A program made the position numbers and the translations under genes. DNA of 54,633 bases from JAWUWD01 sp034112085 (lineage in GTDB: Bacteria > Bacteroidota > Bacteroidia > Cytophagales > Cyclobacteriaceae): NCBI GenBank assembly GCA_034112085.1, contig JAWUWD010000089.1:1-54633 (forward strand). The letters are read 5' to 3'. Numbering within the stretch: position 1 is the first letter of the stretch; each line of letters opens with the position of its first letter. The notes under the pieces were generated by a model. The model did not search any database. It was not told the DNA's origin and was given only the letters and a program-made list of their open reading frames with translations. This document shows positions 1 through 8,039 of this stretch, in pieces.

Positions 1-1
1 T

Positions 2-292
2 ATAGATCGCATGGTACGAGCCATCGATGAGTACAAAATAGTTGGGTTAGAAACCACAATGCCATTTTGCAAATACGTAATGCAACATGAGTTATTTATT
101 GACGGATCGTTTGATACTAATTTCGTAGCCAATCATTTCTCTCCAGAGGATTTAAATAGTAAACCCAACGAAGATATAGAACATCTAGCAGCTCTGCTTG
201 CTATCGAAATACTTGGAAGCACTAAAACTACTACTAATACTACGACAGATTTACGATCAGCAGAAAGTAAGTGGAGAACCAGAAAATTCTAG
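2..292 (+). CDS. accC: Biotin carboxylase subunit, C-terminal end (5' partial)
   Basis: The frame is open from the window edge, so this is the last ~96 codons of a longer gene. Residues such as RMVRAIDEYKIVGLETTMPF and the following FDTNFVANHF segment are typical of the C-terminal domain of the biotin carboxylase subunit of acetyl-CoA or propionyl-CoA carboxylase, which carboxylates biotin using ATP and bicarbonate in the cytoplasm. The catalytic ATP-grasp domain lies outside the window, so the exact carboxylase cannot be decided. The tail after residue ~70 is rich in Thr and Lys and looks variable. The stop is followed after 1 bp by the next start, which suggests an operon. Confidence 0.85.
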   Translation: MDRMVRAIDEYKIVGLETTMPFCKYVMQHELFIDGSFDTNFVANHFSPEDLNSKPNEDIEHLAALLAIEILGSTKTTTNTTTDLRSAESKWRTRKF

Positions 293-293
293 A

Positions 294-1595
294 ATGGCAG
301 AAATACTTCCGATCAAAGCGTGGAAATATAACCCTGAACTAGGTAAGCAGATTGAAGATTTGGCTTCTCCATTGTTTGATGTAGTATCAGATAAGCAACG
401 CAAAAAACTTTATGAAAATGAATATAATAGTATTCATTTGTCAGTACCACTAGGAGAAAATGCAGCAGATCTAGCAACCAAACGGCTCCAAAAATGGAAG
501 GAAGAAGGGGTTATTATACAAGATCAAATTCCCGGAATCTATGTCTATTATCAATATTTTACGTTAGCAGGAAGTCATCAAGAATATTGCCGCAAAGGCT
601 TCATTTGCAATATAAAAGCATATAGTTGGGATGAAGAGGTTATACTTCGGCATGAGAATACAATGCCGCATTCGGTAAATGATCGTATTGAGATATTGAA
701 TAAAACCAAACTCAATGTAAGTCCAACACATGGACTTTACGCTGACTTTGAGAAGTCCTTGGAAAAGTATATGGATGAAGCCATCACTGCTCCAATCTAT
801 GAAACAGAAGACTATCAGGGAGTTAGAGATGTATTGGCTGTAATACATGACTTGGATATTATCAAAGTATTCATTGATCAAGTAAAAGATCAACAGATTA
901 TTCTAGCAGATGGACATCACCGCTATGAGGGATCGCTGGTTTATCGAAAAACTCAGATGGCTGACAATCCAAATCACACTGGGAATGAAGCTTATAACTA
1001 TCATTTGATGTACTTGACTAACATCCATGCAGATGATTTACGTGTGCTTCCTACCCATCGGCTCATTTCCAATCTACCCAATTTTAATGCACAAGATCTA
1101 ATTGAAGCACTAGAAGAATTCTTCGTAATCAAAGAAATAGATGAGGCTCACACCATCAATGAAATTATTCTAGGAAAGAAGTGGGCATTTGGACTTTTAC
1201 TAAAAGATAGGGCAGTAAAACTACGTCTAAAGCCGGAAGTACATGAATCTTTATCCTGGGATTTTCCACGAGTAGTAAAAGATCTGGATCTCACCGTCAT
1301 GCATTATTTTATCTTTGAAAAAGTGCTAGGTATACTGGGTAAAGATCAAAGATCATCACCATATATAACTTTTGATCGCAGTTTCTCAGACTGCTTAACC
1401 AAGGTAATTGCTGAGGAAGTGCAGATTGCAATCATAACCAATGATATTTCAATGGAAGAGATCAAACAAGTCTGTGACACAGGATATACAATGCCACAGA
1501 AGTCCACCTATTTTTATCCGAAAGCAATTTGCGGATTCTTATTTAGTTCTATCGAAGAAGATGAATTTCACACATCAGTTAATACTAGCTTCTAA
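294..1595 (+). CDS. DUF1015 family protein
   Basis: A 433-residue cytoplasmic protein of the DUF1015 family (PF06245), whose biochemical role is not established. The family is recognised by the N-terminal MAEILPIKAWKYNPE, the conserved ADGHHRYEG segment near residue 205 and the PTHRLI segment near residue 255. The start at 294 was chosen because it lies 1 bp after the preceding stop and gives the usual family N-terminus. An upstream in-frame ATG at 198 would overlap the biotin carboxylase gene by about 95 bp. The 3' end overlaps the start of maf by 35 bp, so the two are probably co-translated. Confidence 0.85.
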   Translation: MAEILPIKAWKYNPELGKQIEDLASPLFDVVSDKQRKKLYENEYNSIHLSVPLGENAADLATKRLQKWKEEGVIIQDQIPGIYVYYQYFTLAGSHQEYCRKGFICNIKAYSWDEEVILRHENTMPHSVNDRIEILNKTKLNVSPTHGLYADFEKSLEKYMDEAITAPIYETEDYQGVRDVLAVIHDLDIIKVFIDQVKDQQIILADGHHRYEGSLVYRKTQMADNPNHTGNEAYNYHLMYLTNIHADDLRVLPTHRLISNLPNFNAQDLIEALEEFFVIKEIDEAHTINEIILGKKWAFGLLLKDRAVKLRLKPEVHESLSWDFPRVVKDLDLTVMHYFIFEKVLGILGKDQRSSPYITFDRSFSDCLTKVIAEEVQIAIITNDISMEEIKQVCDTGYTMPQKSTYFYPKAICGFLFSSIEEDEFHTSVNTSF

Positions 1596-2127
1596 AAGTC
1601 CTAGGAGGCAGCAACTGCTTCAAGAAGCGGGTTTCATTTTTGAAACGAGAACTAAAGAGGTGGAAGAGACTTATCCAATATCTATACCAATCAAAGAAGT
1701 CCCAACTTATTTGGCAATAAAAAAAGCCAAGGCATTACTTCCAGAAATTAATCAAGAAATCATCATTGCATCAGACACTATTGTGGTTTGTGATAAACAA
1801 ATACTCGGCAAGCCTAAAGATTATAATGAAGCTTCCGAAATGCTACAATTATTATCAGGGAGAACACATAAAGTAATCACAGGAGTCTGTTTAATGAGTA
1901 AAAAAAAAGAAGTCATCTTCTCAGCCACTACAACCGTAACATTCAAAATACTCACACAGGATGAGATTGACTACTACATCACCAACTACAAACCCTTTGA
2001 TAAGGCTGGCAGTAATGGAATTCAAGAATGGATAGGCATGATTGGTGTCACAAATATATCAGGTTCTTACTTTACAGTTATGGGATTGCCAGTACATCGA
2101 CTGTATGATGAATTGAAGAAATTTTAA
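1561..2127 (+). CDS. maf: Maf-like nucleoside triphosphate pyrophosphatase
   Basis: A 188-residue member of the Maf/YhdE family, cytoplasmic enzymes that hydrolyse non-canonical or excess nucleoside triphosphates (dTTP/UTP or modified forms) to the monophosphate. The family signature LILASKSPRRQQLL is at residues 7-20, the central IIASDTIVV and GKPKDYNEA motifs follow, and FDKAGSNGIQEW carries the conserved loop near residue 150. The start at 1561 puts the signature at the usual distance from the N-terminus and overlaps DUF1015. A longer frame from 1441 would add 40 unrelated residues. Transcription meets the convergent glycerophosphotransferase gene 7 bp after the stop. Confidence 0.9.
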   Translation: MNFTHQLILASKSPRRQQLLQEAGFIFETRTKEVEETYPISIPIKEVPTYLAIKKAKALLPEINQEIIIASDTIVVCDKQILGKPKDYNEASEMLQLLSGRTHKVITGVCLMSKKKEVIFSATTTVTFKILTQDEIDYYITNYKPFDKAGSNGIQEWIGMIGVTNISGSYFTVMGLPVHRLYDELKKF

Positions 2128-2134
2128 GTCGTTT

Positions 2135-3211
2135 TCATTTAAACATTTGCTTCATTTTAACTTGTCTATACCACTCTATGGTGCGACCATTGGGGATACC
2201 ATATGCAGCAATATACTCATCGATTGCATCGTACACTCTACCCGAAGATTGTCCATCATTATATGGGTGATATTGATCTATGATTTCTTGCCTTTTGTTT
2301 GAATAAGTATCTTCTACTAATAACTCCTCATAAGCGGTAATAACATCTTCTGGTTTATCTACATCGATCCAGTTTTTCAAACTTGAATTCGTCCTCAATG
2401 TAATTACAGGTTTATTCAATAATATAAACTCATATATAGCCGATGAAGTGTCTGATATTAAAACATCACTAATCACTAAGTATTTTAAAATATTACGATC
2501 ATCAATGATCACTAAATTCTTAATCTGCTTAGCCAATTTTTCATATTTCGAAACAACAGATATATCCATTAGATCGTGAAACTTCACTAAGACTAAAGTA
2601 TCTGGTCGTTCTGCAATAACATTAATTTGATTTTGCAAATATTTTGCAGATGCCAGAGATGGTGAAAATGTTGGTGCATATAGCACTATTTTTTTTGCGC
2701 CATGATCGTCTAGATAGGACTGCTTATCTCCCGAAAATTTATCTAATTCCCCATGATACAAAGGATCAAGCTTACTCCAACCAGTCTCAATTACATGAAA
2801 ATTCATATGTTTTTCTCTCAGCTCATGAAACCTTTCTGTAAAATATGGACCCTGAGTCAAGTATAGATCAAAATATCCTCTAATTCGAAAATGACCTTTT
2901 TTTTCACCTGCAAAACCATGAAATATTTGTGTTTTGACACCTCTAAGGAAATGAGGCACCTCATTACCAGGAACTAGTAGTGCATCACATTGAAATTTCA
3001 TCACATCTTCGATTGATGTCGTATAGCTCTGGTCTTTAACTGGGAAAATAGGCTCAAGTTCCGGAGTAAGGTACCATAGAAGTCTATAGCCTCTTGCAAC
3101 ACCTTCTTCAGCCAATGGTTTCAATATTCCAAATGCATAGGGATTCTTACAGAACAGTACAATCTTTCTCTGCATCAATTCTTCCTGGTTGGTAGAATCC
3201 TCTTTTAGCAT
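2135..3211 (-). CDS. CDP-glycerol-type glycerophosphotransferase (TagB/TagF family)
   Basis: A 358-residue protein resembling PF04464 transferases, which move a phosphoalditol group from a CDP-activated donor to a glycan or lipid acceptor on the cytoplasmic side of the membrane. The segment IFHGFAGEKKGHF and the following GYFDLYLTQGPYF match the family, as do the central YAPTFSPSL and the C-terminal SDTSSAIYEFILLNKPVITL. No membrane segment is evident. The start at 3211 lies 2 bp after the upstream stop, and Met13 (3175) is an alternative. It is the last gene of a minus arm with a LicC-like nucleotidyltransferase and a glycosyltransferase, opposite phosphonate synthesis genes, so a CMP-phosphonate or CDP-polyol donor is plausible. 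The substrate is inferred. Confidence 0.75.
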   Translation of the reverse strand: MLKEDSTNQEELMQRKIVLFCKNPYAFGILKPLAEEGVARGYRLLWYLTPELEPIFPVKDQSYTTSIEDVMKFQCDALLVPGNEVPHFLRGVKTQIFHGFAGEKKGHFRIRGYFDLYLTQGPYFTERFHELREKHMNFHVIETGWSKLDPLYHGELDKFSGDKQSYLDDHGAKKIVLYAPTFSPSLASAKYLQNQINVIAERPDTLVLVKFHDLMDISVVSKYEKLAKQIKNLVIIDDRNILKYLVISDVLISDTSSAIYEFILLNKPVITLRTNSSLKNWIDVDKPEDVITAYEELLVEDTYSNKRQEIIDQYHPYNDGQSSGRVYDAIDEYIAAYGIPNGRTIEWYRQVKMKQMFK

Positions 3212-3213
3212 AA

Positions 3214-3897
3214 TTAGAATATTCTATTTGCTTGTTCTAAATCTTCTTTAAAATCGACTTCCAAACAATTATACTGAGAAATATCAACGGCATTGACTTT
3301 CACTGCGTCCTTGACAATAGCCTCCTCTATCCCCTTTTCAAAATAATCGTTAGCATCACAAAGCTCCAGTCTATTCACTAGAGTTGGTAAATCTTTCTTG
3401 GCAAAGAAGTTAATCCCTACGGCCTCACCTAGACCATTTTCAACTTGCTTTGATATTTCCTTAATGTATCCATGATCATCCAGAGTATATTTCACTTCTT
3501 CATCTCCCACCTCTTGATTATTAACGGAAACAAATGATTGATCCCTCATTATATAGGGTTTCAATAAATCAAACACTTTCTCATCGAAGACAACATCTCC
3601 ATTCATCCATAGGGCTGAATCGCCAATATGCTTCTGGAGGGCCTTTAGCAAACTTTTAGAAGTATTGGTCCTATCGAAATTTTGATTATAGATATAAGAA
3701 ACATCTGGAAATTTCTCCATGATAAGATCTTTCTTAAATCCCACTATTATATTGATATCGTGGAAATTGAAATAAGATGAAATATTATTTATCTGACTTT
3801 CCATAATCGACTTTCCGTTAGAAAGTGTAGTCAGTGGTTTAGGATATGGATTACCCAATCTAGAACCGATACCTGCTGCAAGAATGACAATTTTCAT
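3214..3897 (-). CDS. LicC-like sugar/choline-phosphate nucleotidyltransferase
   Basis: A 227-residue MobA/LicC-type nucleotidyltransferase. The N-terminus MKIVILAAGIGSRLGNPYPK holds the nucleotide-binding GxGxRL signature and the downstream Pro-Lys pair, and NGDVVFDE near residue 100 gives the metal-binding Asp. The family includes CTP:phosphocholine cytidylyltransferase and the phosphonate cytidylyltransferase PntC. The next gene on this strand is a CDP-type phosphotransferase and a PEP mutase cluster lies divergently about 1.7 kb away. Activation of a phosphonate, phosphocholine or related headgroup with CTP is therefore a reasonable inference, but a hexose-phosphate substrate cannot be excluded. 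It follows the glycosyltransferase by 9 bp. Confidence 0.75.
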   Translation of the reverse strand: MKIVILAAGIGSRLGNPYPKPLTTLSNGKSIMESQINNISSYFNFHDINIIVGFKKDLIMEKFPDVSYIYNQNFDRTNTSKSLLKALQKHIGDSALWMNGDVVFDEKVFDLLKPYIMRDQSFVSVNNQEVGDEEVKYTLDDHGYIKEISKQVENGLGEAVGINFFAKKDLPTLVNRLELCDANDYFEKGIEEAIVKDAVKVNAVDISQYNCLEVDFKEDLEQANRIF

Positions 3898-3906
3898 GTT
3901 TGTGCC

Positions 3907-4731
3907 TTATTTTATTACTGGTGTATTTCCTGCAATATTAATTTTTCTAGTTGCTTTTGTATGCAATTTCACTCGATCTGCATCAAGGTTGAGCTGCCTA
4001 AGCTTAAGATATTTCAAAAAACTCTCATAAGCAGAGACAGAGCTAATCACAAACCCATTGTATCCATCTCTAAAGCCTCCTCGTAAAACATAAGCCTTGA
4101 AAAAATGCCACATCAACCTCATACTCATCGTAAAAGGACTCGTGCTTTTACCCATTTTGAAATATTCTAAAGCAGCGATCGATGAGAAGTTATTCGCACG
4201 CTGAATATGGTCTTCATAAGAATCAATCACCCAATGCAATAGATCACCTTTTAGATGTTTAGTACTAGCACTTTTGTCCATCAAAAACTTATCATGTGGA
4301 TTCACCCCACCCCAATAGCCCTTTCTCCTATCGAACAATCTAACTTTTCTATCTGGATACCAATTTGAATGAAAAATCCATTGACCGCAATAGTTGTTGA
4401 GCCTATTGAAGCTATATCCGTCATGATTCCAATTGCCTTTTGCTTGAAGTATCGAATTTTTCATTTCTTCAGACAAAGCTTCATCGGCATCTAAAGATAT
4501 TATATAGTCATTTGAAGCTTTCTCTACTGCATAACTCTTTTGTTCTTTGTAGCCTAAAAAGTCATGGCTATAAAACTTAGCACCATATTTTTCACAAAGT
4601 TCCTGTGTTTTATCCGTAGAATTAGAATCAACAATCACGATTTCATCTGCAACTTCAACAAGGGATTTTAAACATCGATCGATATTATCTTCCTCATTGA
4701 ATGTGATTATAGTAGCCGTCAGTTTAATCAT
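3907..4731 (-). CDS. Family 2 glycosyltransferase (LPS core / WaaE-like)
   Basis: A 274-residue GT-A fold glycosyltransferase. It begins MIKLTATIITFNEEDNIDRC, carries IVIVDSNSTDKT near residue 40 and the metal-binding LDADE near residue 85, and has the WNHDGYSFNRLNNYCG and NPHDKF segments typical of the WaaE/KdtX subgroup that decorates lipopolysaccharide core. The start at 4731 fits the family. An upstream in-frame ATG at 4758 would add nine poorly conserved residues. It is the first gene of the minus arm of the glycan and phosphonate island, and the ~200 bp between it and the plus arm should hold divergent promoters. Confidence 0.85.
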   Translation of the reverse strand: MIKLTATIITFNEEDNIDRCLKSLVEVADEIVIVDSNSTDKTQELCEKYGAKFYSHDFLGYKEQKSYAVEKASNDYIISLDADEALSEEMKNSILQAKGNWNHDGYSFNRLNNYCGQWIFHSNWYPDRKVRLFDRRKGYWGGVNPHDKFLMDKSASTKHLKGDLLHWVIDSYEDHIQRANNFSSIAALEYFKMGKSTSPFTMSMRLMWHFFKAYVLRGGFRDGYNGFVISSVSAYESFLKYLKLRQLNLDADRVKLHTKATRKINIAGNTPVIK

Positions 4732-4965
4732 CAAGTATAAATATTTGTTGCGAGGCAAAAATAGCGGTTTTTATCAATAGGATAGATAGTAATTAATAAA
4801 ATGAATAGAAACCTTTGAAAAAAGAATGTTCGATTAGAATGTCAATTATTATATTATGTAAACGTATTTATTAATGAGTAATAAACTAAAGATTCTGATT
4901 CTTTCAATTTCGGACACAAAGCACTAATTTCGTATTCAATTTCACCTAAGAAATCACAGAAATTA

Positions 4966-5565
4966 ATGGAGTTTAGTAATCAAAGAGACATTGAAAAGGC
5001 ACGAACTGTGCTAATTGATGTTACTGATTTTTTAGATGAACATAAGATCCCTTATTGCTTGGAAGCAGGCACTCTTTTAGGAATGTTAAGAGATAGGGAT
5101 ATTATTCCATGGGATCATGATATAGATATTTCCATTAGTATTGATCATGCGAGTGACCTCAATAAAGTAAGATGGTAGCTACTATTCAAAGGATATAAAG
5201 TAGTAACTAGGATCAATAAAATGGACGCTGGTCCACTTAAGAAAAGAGCTTTCAGAATTTTCAAAGTGAAGCCTCTTTGGAAATCTATTTTCAAATTGGT
5301 CATACCTTCCTTAAAAGACAAGAGCATCGTTCTAGATATATTTATTAGAACTGACGATGAGAAAGACACTTATTTCATCTCTAACACAAAAATGTGTAAG
5401 GTGGATAAGAAATTCTTTTCAGGTTTTGAAACAGTATCCTTTAGAAATAGAGCCCTGAAAATTCCAAATTTTGCAGACGAATATTTAACTCAAAGATATG
5501 GAGACTGGAGTATTCCTGTTAAGGTTTGGGATGGGGCAAAAGACGACCTATCGAATATAAATTAA
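4966..5565 (+). pseudogene. LicD-like phosphotransferase gene interrupted by an in-frame TAG
   Basis: Two open segments, 4966-5178 and 5179-5565, lie in the same frame and are separated only by a TAG codon at 5176-5178. The first carries the LicD/nucleotidyltransferase-fold signature YCLEAGTLLGMLRDRDIIPW followed by the metal-binding DHDIDI. The second continues with a plausible C-terminal half, including a conserved-looking VLDIFI and an ending typical of LicD proteins (YGDWSIPVKVWD). Read through, the product would be 199 residues. LicD proteins transfer phosphocholine or similar headgroups from a CDP donor to glycans. The gene is either recently inactivated or contains a sequencing error. 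Stop-codon readthrough is possible but not supported by anything visible. The spacing to the PEP mutase gene (52 bp) suggests it led that operon. Confidence 0.75.
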
Positions 5566-5617
5566 TAGTTAAGAACTTACTTCAATGAAATAATCATTGA
5601 GATCAACAAATAAGACA

Positions 5618-6922
5618 ATGACAGAAAAGAAAGTATATATAGGCATGAGTGCCGACCTGATTCATCCAGGACATTTGAACATTATCAAAGAAGCTAGTAA
5701 GCATGGTGAATTGACCATAGGCTTGTTGACAGATGCAGCAATTGCAAGTTATAAGCGACTACCATATTTAGAATTTGAACAACGGAAAGAAATCCTAGAA
5801 AGCATCAAGGGAGTGAGTCATGTGATATCTCAGGACACACTTGATTACCGTCCTAACCTTAAGTCTTTGAAACCAGACATTGTAGTTCATGGAGATGACT
5901 GGAGAGAAGGGGTTCAAAGAAAAACCAGACAAGATGTGATCGATACGTTGAAAGAATGGGGTGGTGAATTGGTAGAAGTGCCTTATACAAAGGGTATCTC
6001 ATCAACTAAACTCAATAACGCTATCAAGGAAGTTGGGACTACTCCTGATATTCGTCTCAAAAGACTACGTAGATTAATCGATTCAAAAGATATCGTTCGC
6101 ATTATCGAATCTCATAACGGTCTTTCAGGCTTGATCGTAGAAAATGCTAAAGTAGAAGTTGATGGTCAAATAAGAGAATTTGATGGTATGTGGGCCAGTA
6201 GCTTAACAGATTCTACCGCTAAGGGGAAACCAGATATAGAAGCAGTTGATATTACGGCTAGAATGGGTAACATCAATGACTTGGTGGAGGTTACGTCTAA
6301 GCCCATCATATTTGATGGAGATACAGGAGGTAAAACAGAACACTTTGTGTTTACCGTAAGAACACTTGAAAGACTTGGTGTATCCGCGGTGATCATAGAA
6401 GACAAAATTGGTCTTAAAAAGAACTCATTGTTTGGAACTGATGTCGCACAACAGCAAGACACCATAGAAGGATTTAGTGAGAAAATCATTGCAGGAAAGA
6501 ACGCTCAAGTGACCGAAGATTTCATGATTGTCGCCAGAGTAGAAAGCTTAATCCTTAAAGCAGGTATGGAAGATGCTTTGACTAGGTCTGCTGCCTACAT
6601 CAAAGCCGGTGCCGATGCGATCATGATCCATTCTAAAGAAAAATCTCCTGATGAGATTTTAGAATTCTGTGCCAAATATCAAAAATTCGAACATAAAGTG
6701 CCTTTGATTGCAGTGCCATCTTCTTATGACACGATATACGAAGATGAATTGGCAAAAGCAGGGGTTAATGTAGTAATCTATGCTAATCAATTATTGAGAA
6801 GTGCCTATCCAGCTATGATGGACACGGCAAAATCTATATTAACTCATCAACGTGCTCATGAGGCAGGAGCCAATTGTCTATCAATAAAAGAAATACTTAC
6901 CTTAATCCCAGGAACCAAATAA
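5618..6922 (+). CDS. aepX: Cytidylyltransferase-phosphoenolpyruvate mutase fusion
   Basis: A 434-residue two-domain protein. Residues 1 to ~145 form a TagD/GCT-type cytidylyltransferase with HPGH at 16-19 and the GISSTK motif near 130. Residues ~150-434 form phosphoenolpyruvate mutase, with the FDGDTGGK loop near residue 232 and the diagnostic EDKIGLKKNS beginning at Glu261. PEP mutase converts phosphoenolpyruvate to phosphonopyruvate, the entry step to nearly all natural phosphonates. The fused domain probably joins CMP to a phosphonate or polyol phosphate. The ATG at 5618 was chosen because it gives the standard N-terminus. A TTG seven codons earlier is in frame. The next gene starts 1 bp after the stop, so this is an operon with decarboxylase and reductase. 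Confidence 0.92.
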   Translation: MTEKKVYIGMSADLIHPGHLNIIKEASKHGELTIGLLTDAAIASYKRLPYLEFEQRKEILESIKGVSHVISQDTLDYRPNLKSLKPDIVVHGDDWREGVQRKTRQDVIDTLKEWGGELVEVPYTKGISSTKLNNAIKEVGTTPDIRLKRLRRLIDSKDIVRIIESHNGLSGLIVENAKVEVDGQIREFDGMWASSLTDSTAKGKPDIEAVDITARMGNINDLVEVTSKPIIFDGDTGGKTEHFVFTVRTLERLGVSAVIIEDKIGLKKNSLFGTDVAQQQDTIEGFSEKIIAGKNAQVTEDFMIVARVESLILKAGMEDALTRSAAYIKAGADAIMIHSKEKSPDEILEFCAKYQKFEHKVPLIAVPSSYDTIYEDELAKAGVNVVIYANQLLRSAYPAMMDTAKSILTHQRAHEAGANCLSIKEILTLIPGTK

Positions 6923-6923
6923 G

Positions 6924-8039
6924 ATGGTAGACGTAAGTGCTTTTTATCAACACCTGAAAAACAGAGAAGTCAACTTCTTTGCAGGTGTGCCTGACTCCTT
7001 GTTAAAGGATATCTGCGCATATATCACAGACCATGCTACAGAAGAAGAACATGTGATCACTGCCAATGAAGGCTCCGCAGTAGGCCTTGCAGTAGGTTAT
7101 CACTTGGCTACAGGGAAAACGCCACTTGTTTACATGCAAAACTCGGGTTTAGGCAATATTGTCAATCCAGTGCTTTCCATTGCCGATGATGAGGTCTATG
7201 GAATCCCTATGGTACTACTTATTGGCTGGAGAGGCGAACCTAATGTAAAAGACGAACCTCAACACATCAAACAAGGGAAGGTCACTGATAAGATGTTGGA
7301 GGCCATGGGTATCCCCTATGTTGTGATAGATCAAAATACTGATTATGCTAAATCAGTAGATCAAATGGTAAAATTGGCTGGCGAGAAATCATGTCCAGTA
7401 GCGATCTTAATCAAAAAAAATACTTTCTCTAAATATAAGTTTGAAGCACCAAAAGCTGAGCTTCCATTATCTAGAGAAGAAGCATTGAAGTTAGTCGTGG
7501 ATAACATTAGCCAAGAAGCTATTGTGATATCTACTACAGGCAAGCTCTCTAGAGAGCTATTTGAGTATCGAGAAGATAATAAGCAAGGTCACGGTGCTGA
7601 CTTCCTTACAGTAGGTGCCATGGGACACACTTCTCAGATAGCTTTAGGTGTATCATTGCAAGATAAAAGCAAGCAAGTATATTGTCTTGATGGTGATGGC
7701 TCGGTGATCATGCACATGGGTTCTCTAGCAACTAACGGAAGACTTGCTGATAGCAACTTCAGTCATATAGTTTTCAACAATGGAGCGCATGAATCTGTGG
7801 GTGGTCAACCTTCTTTTGCTTTTGATCTTGATATACCTGCAATAGCCAAATCTTGTGGATATAAGAGCACCATGTCCGTATCGACAGAAGAAGATCTCTT
7901 AACATGCCTTGAAGCAGATAGAACAGGATCAACTTTGATTGAGATCAAAGTAAGTATTGACTCCAGAGATGATCTTGGCAGACCGACCACAACTCCTAAA
8001 GAAAACAAAGTTGATTTTATGAATTTTATTCAAAAATGA
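6924..8039 (+). CDS. aepY: Phosphonopyruvate decarboxylase
   Basis: A 371-residue thiamine-diphosphate enzyme that decarboxylates phosphonopyruvate to phosphonoacetaldehyde, the irreversible step that pulls the PEP mutase equilibrium forward. The N-terminal FFAGVPDSLLKDI is characteristic of this family. The cofactor motif DGDGSVIMHMG starts at Asp256 and the matching NNGAHESVGGQ follows about 25 residues later. Glu48 in TANEGSAVG is the expected proton-relay glutamate region. It is coupled to both neighbours, 1 bp after the mutase and overlapping the dehydrogenase by 4 bp (ATGA). Confidence 0.93.
   Translation: MVDVSAFYQHLKNREVNFFAGVPDSLLKDICAYITDHATEEEHVITANEGSAVGLAVGYHLATGKTPLVYMQNSGLGNIVNPVLSIADDEVYGIPMVLLIGWRGEPNVKDEPQHIKQGKVTDKMLEAMGIPYVVIDQNTDYAKSVDQMVKLAGEKSCPVAILIKKNTFSKYKFEAPKAELPLSREEALKLVVDNISQEAIVISTTGKLSRELFEYREDNKQGHGADFLTVGAMGHTSQIALGVSLQDKSKQVYCLDGDGSVIMHMGSLATNGRLADSNFSHIVFNNGAHESVGGQPSFAFDLDIPAIAKSCGYKSTMSVSTEEDLLTCLEADRTGSTLIEIKVSIDSRDDLGRPTTTPKENKVDFMNFIQK

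Noticed and set aside
198..293. The longer start of the DUF1015 gene at 198
   Set aside because: It would overlap the biotin carboxylase gene by ~95 bp and add residues unlike the family. ATG 294 is directly after the upstream stop.
4966..5178. A separate 70-residue gene
   Set aside because: It is in the same frame as the following segment and both parts together look like one LicD-like protein, so it is better read as one interrupted gene.
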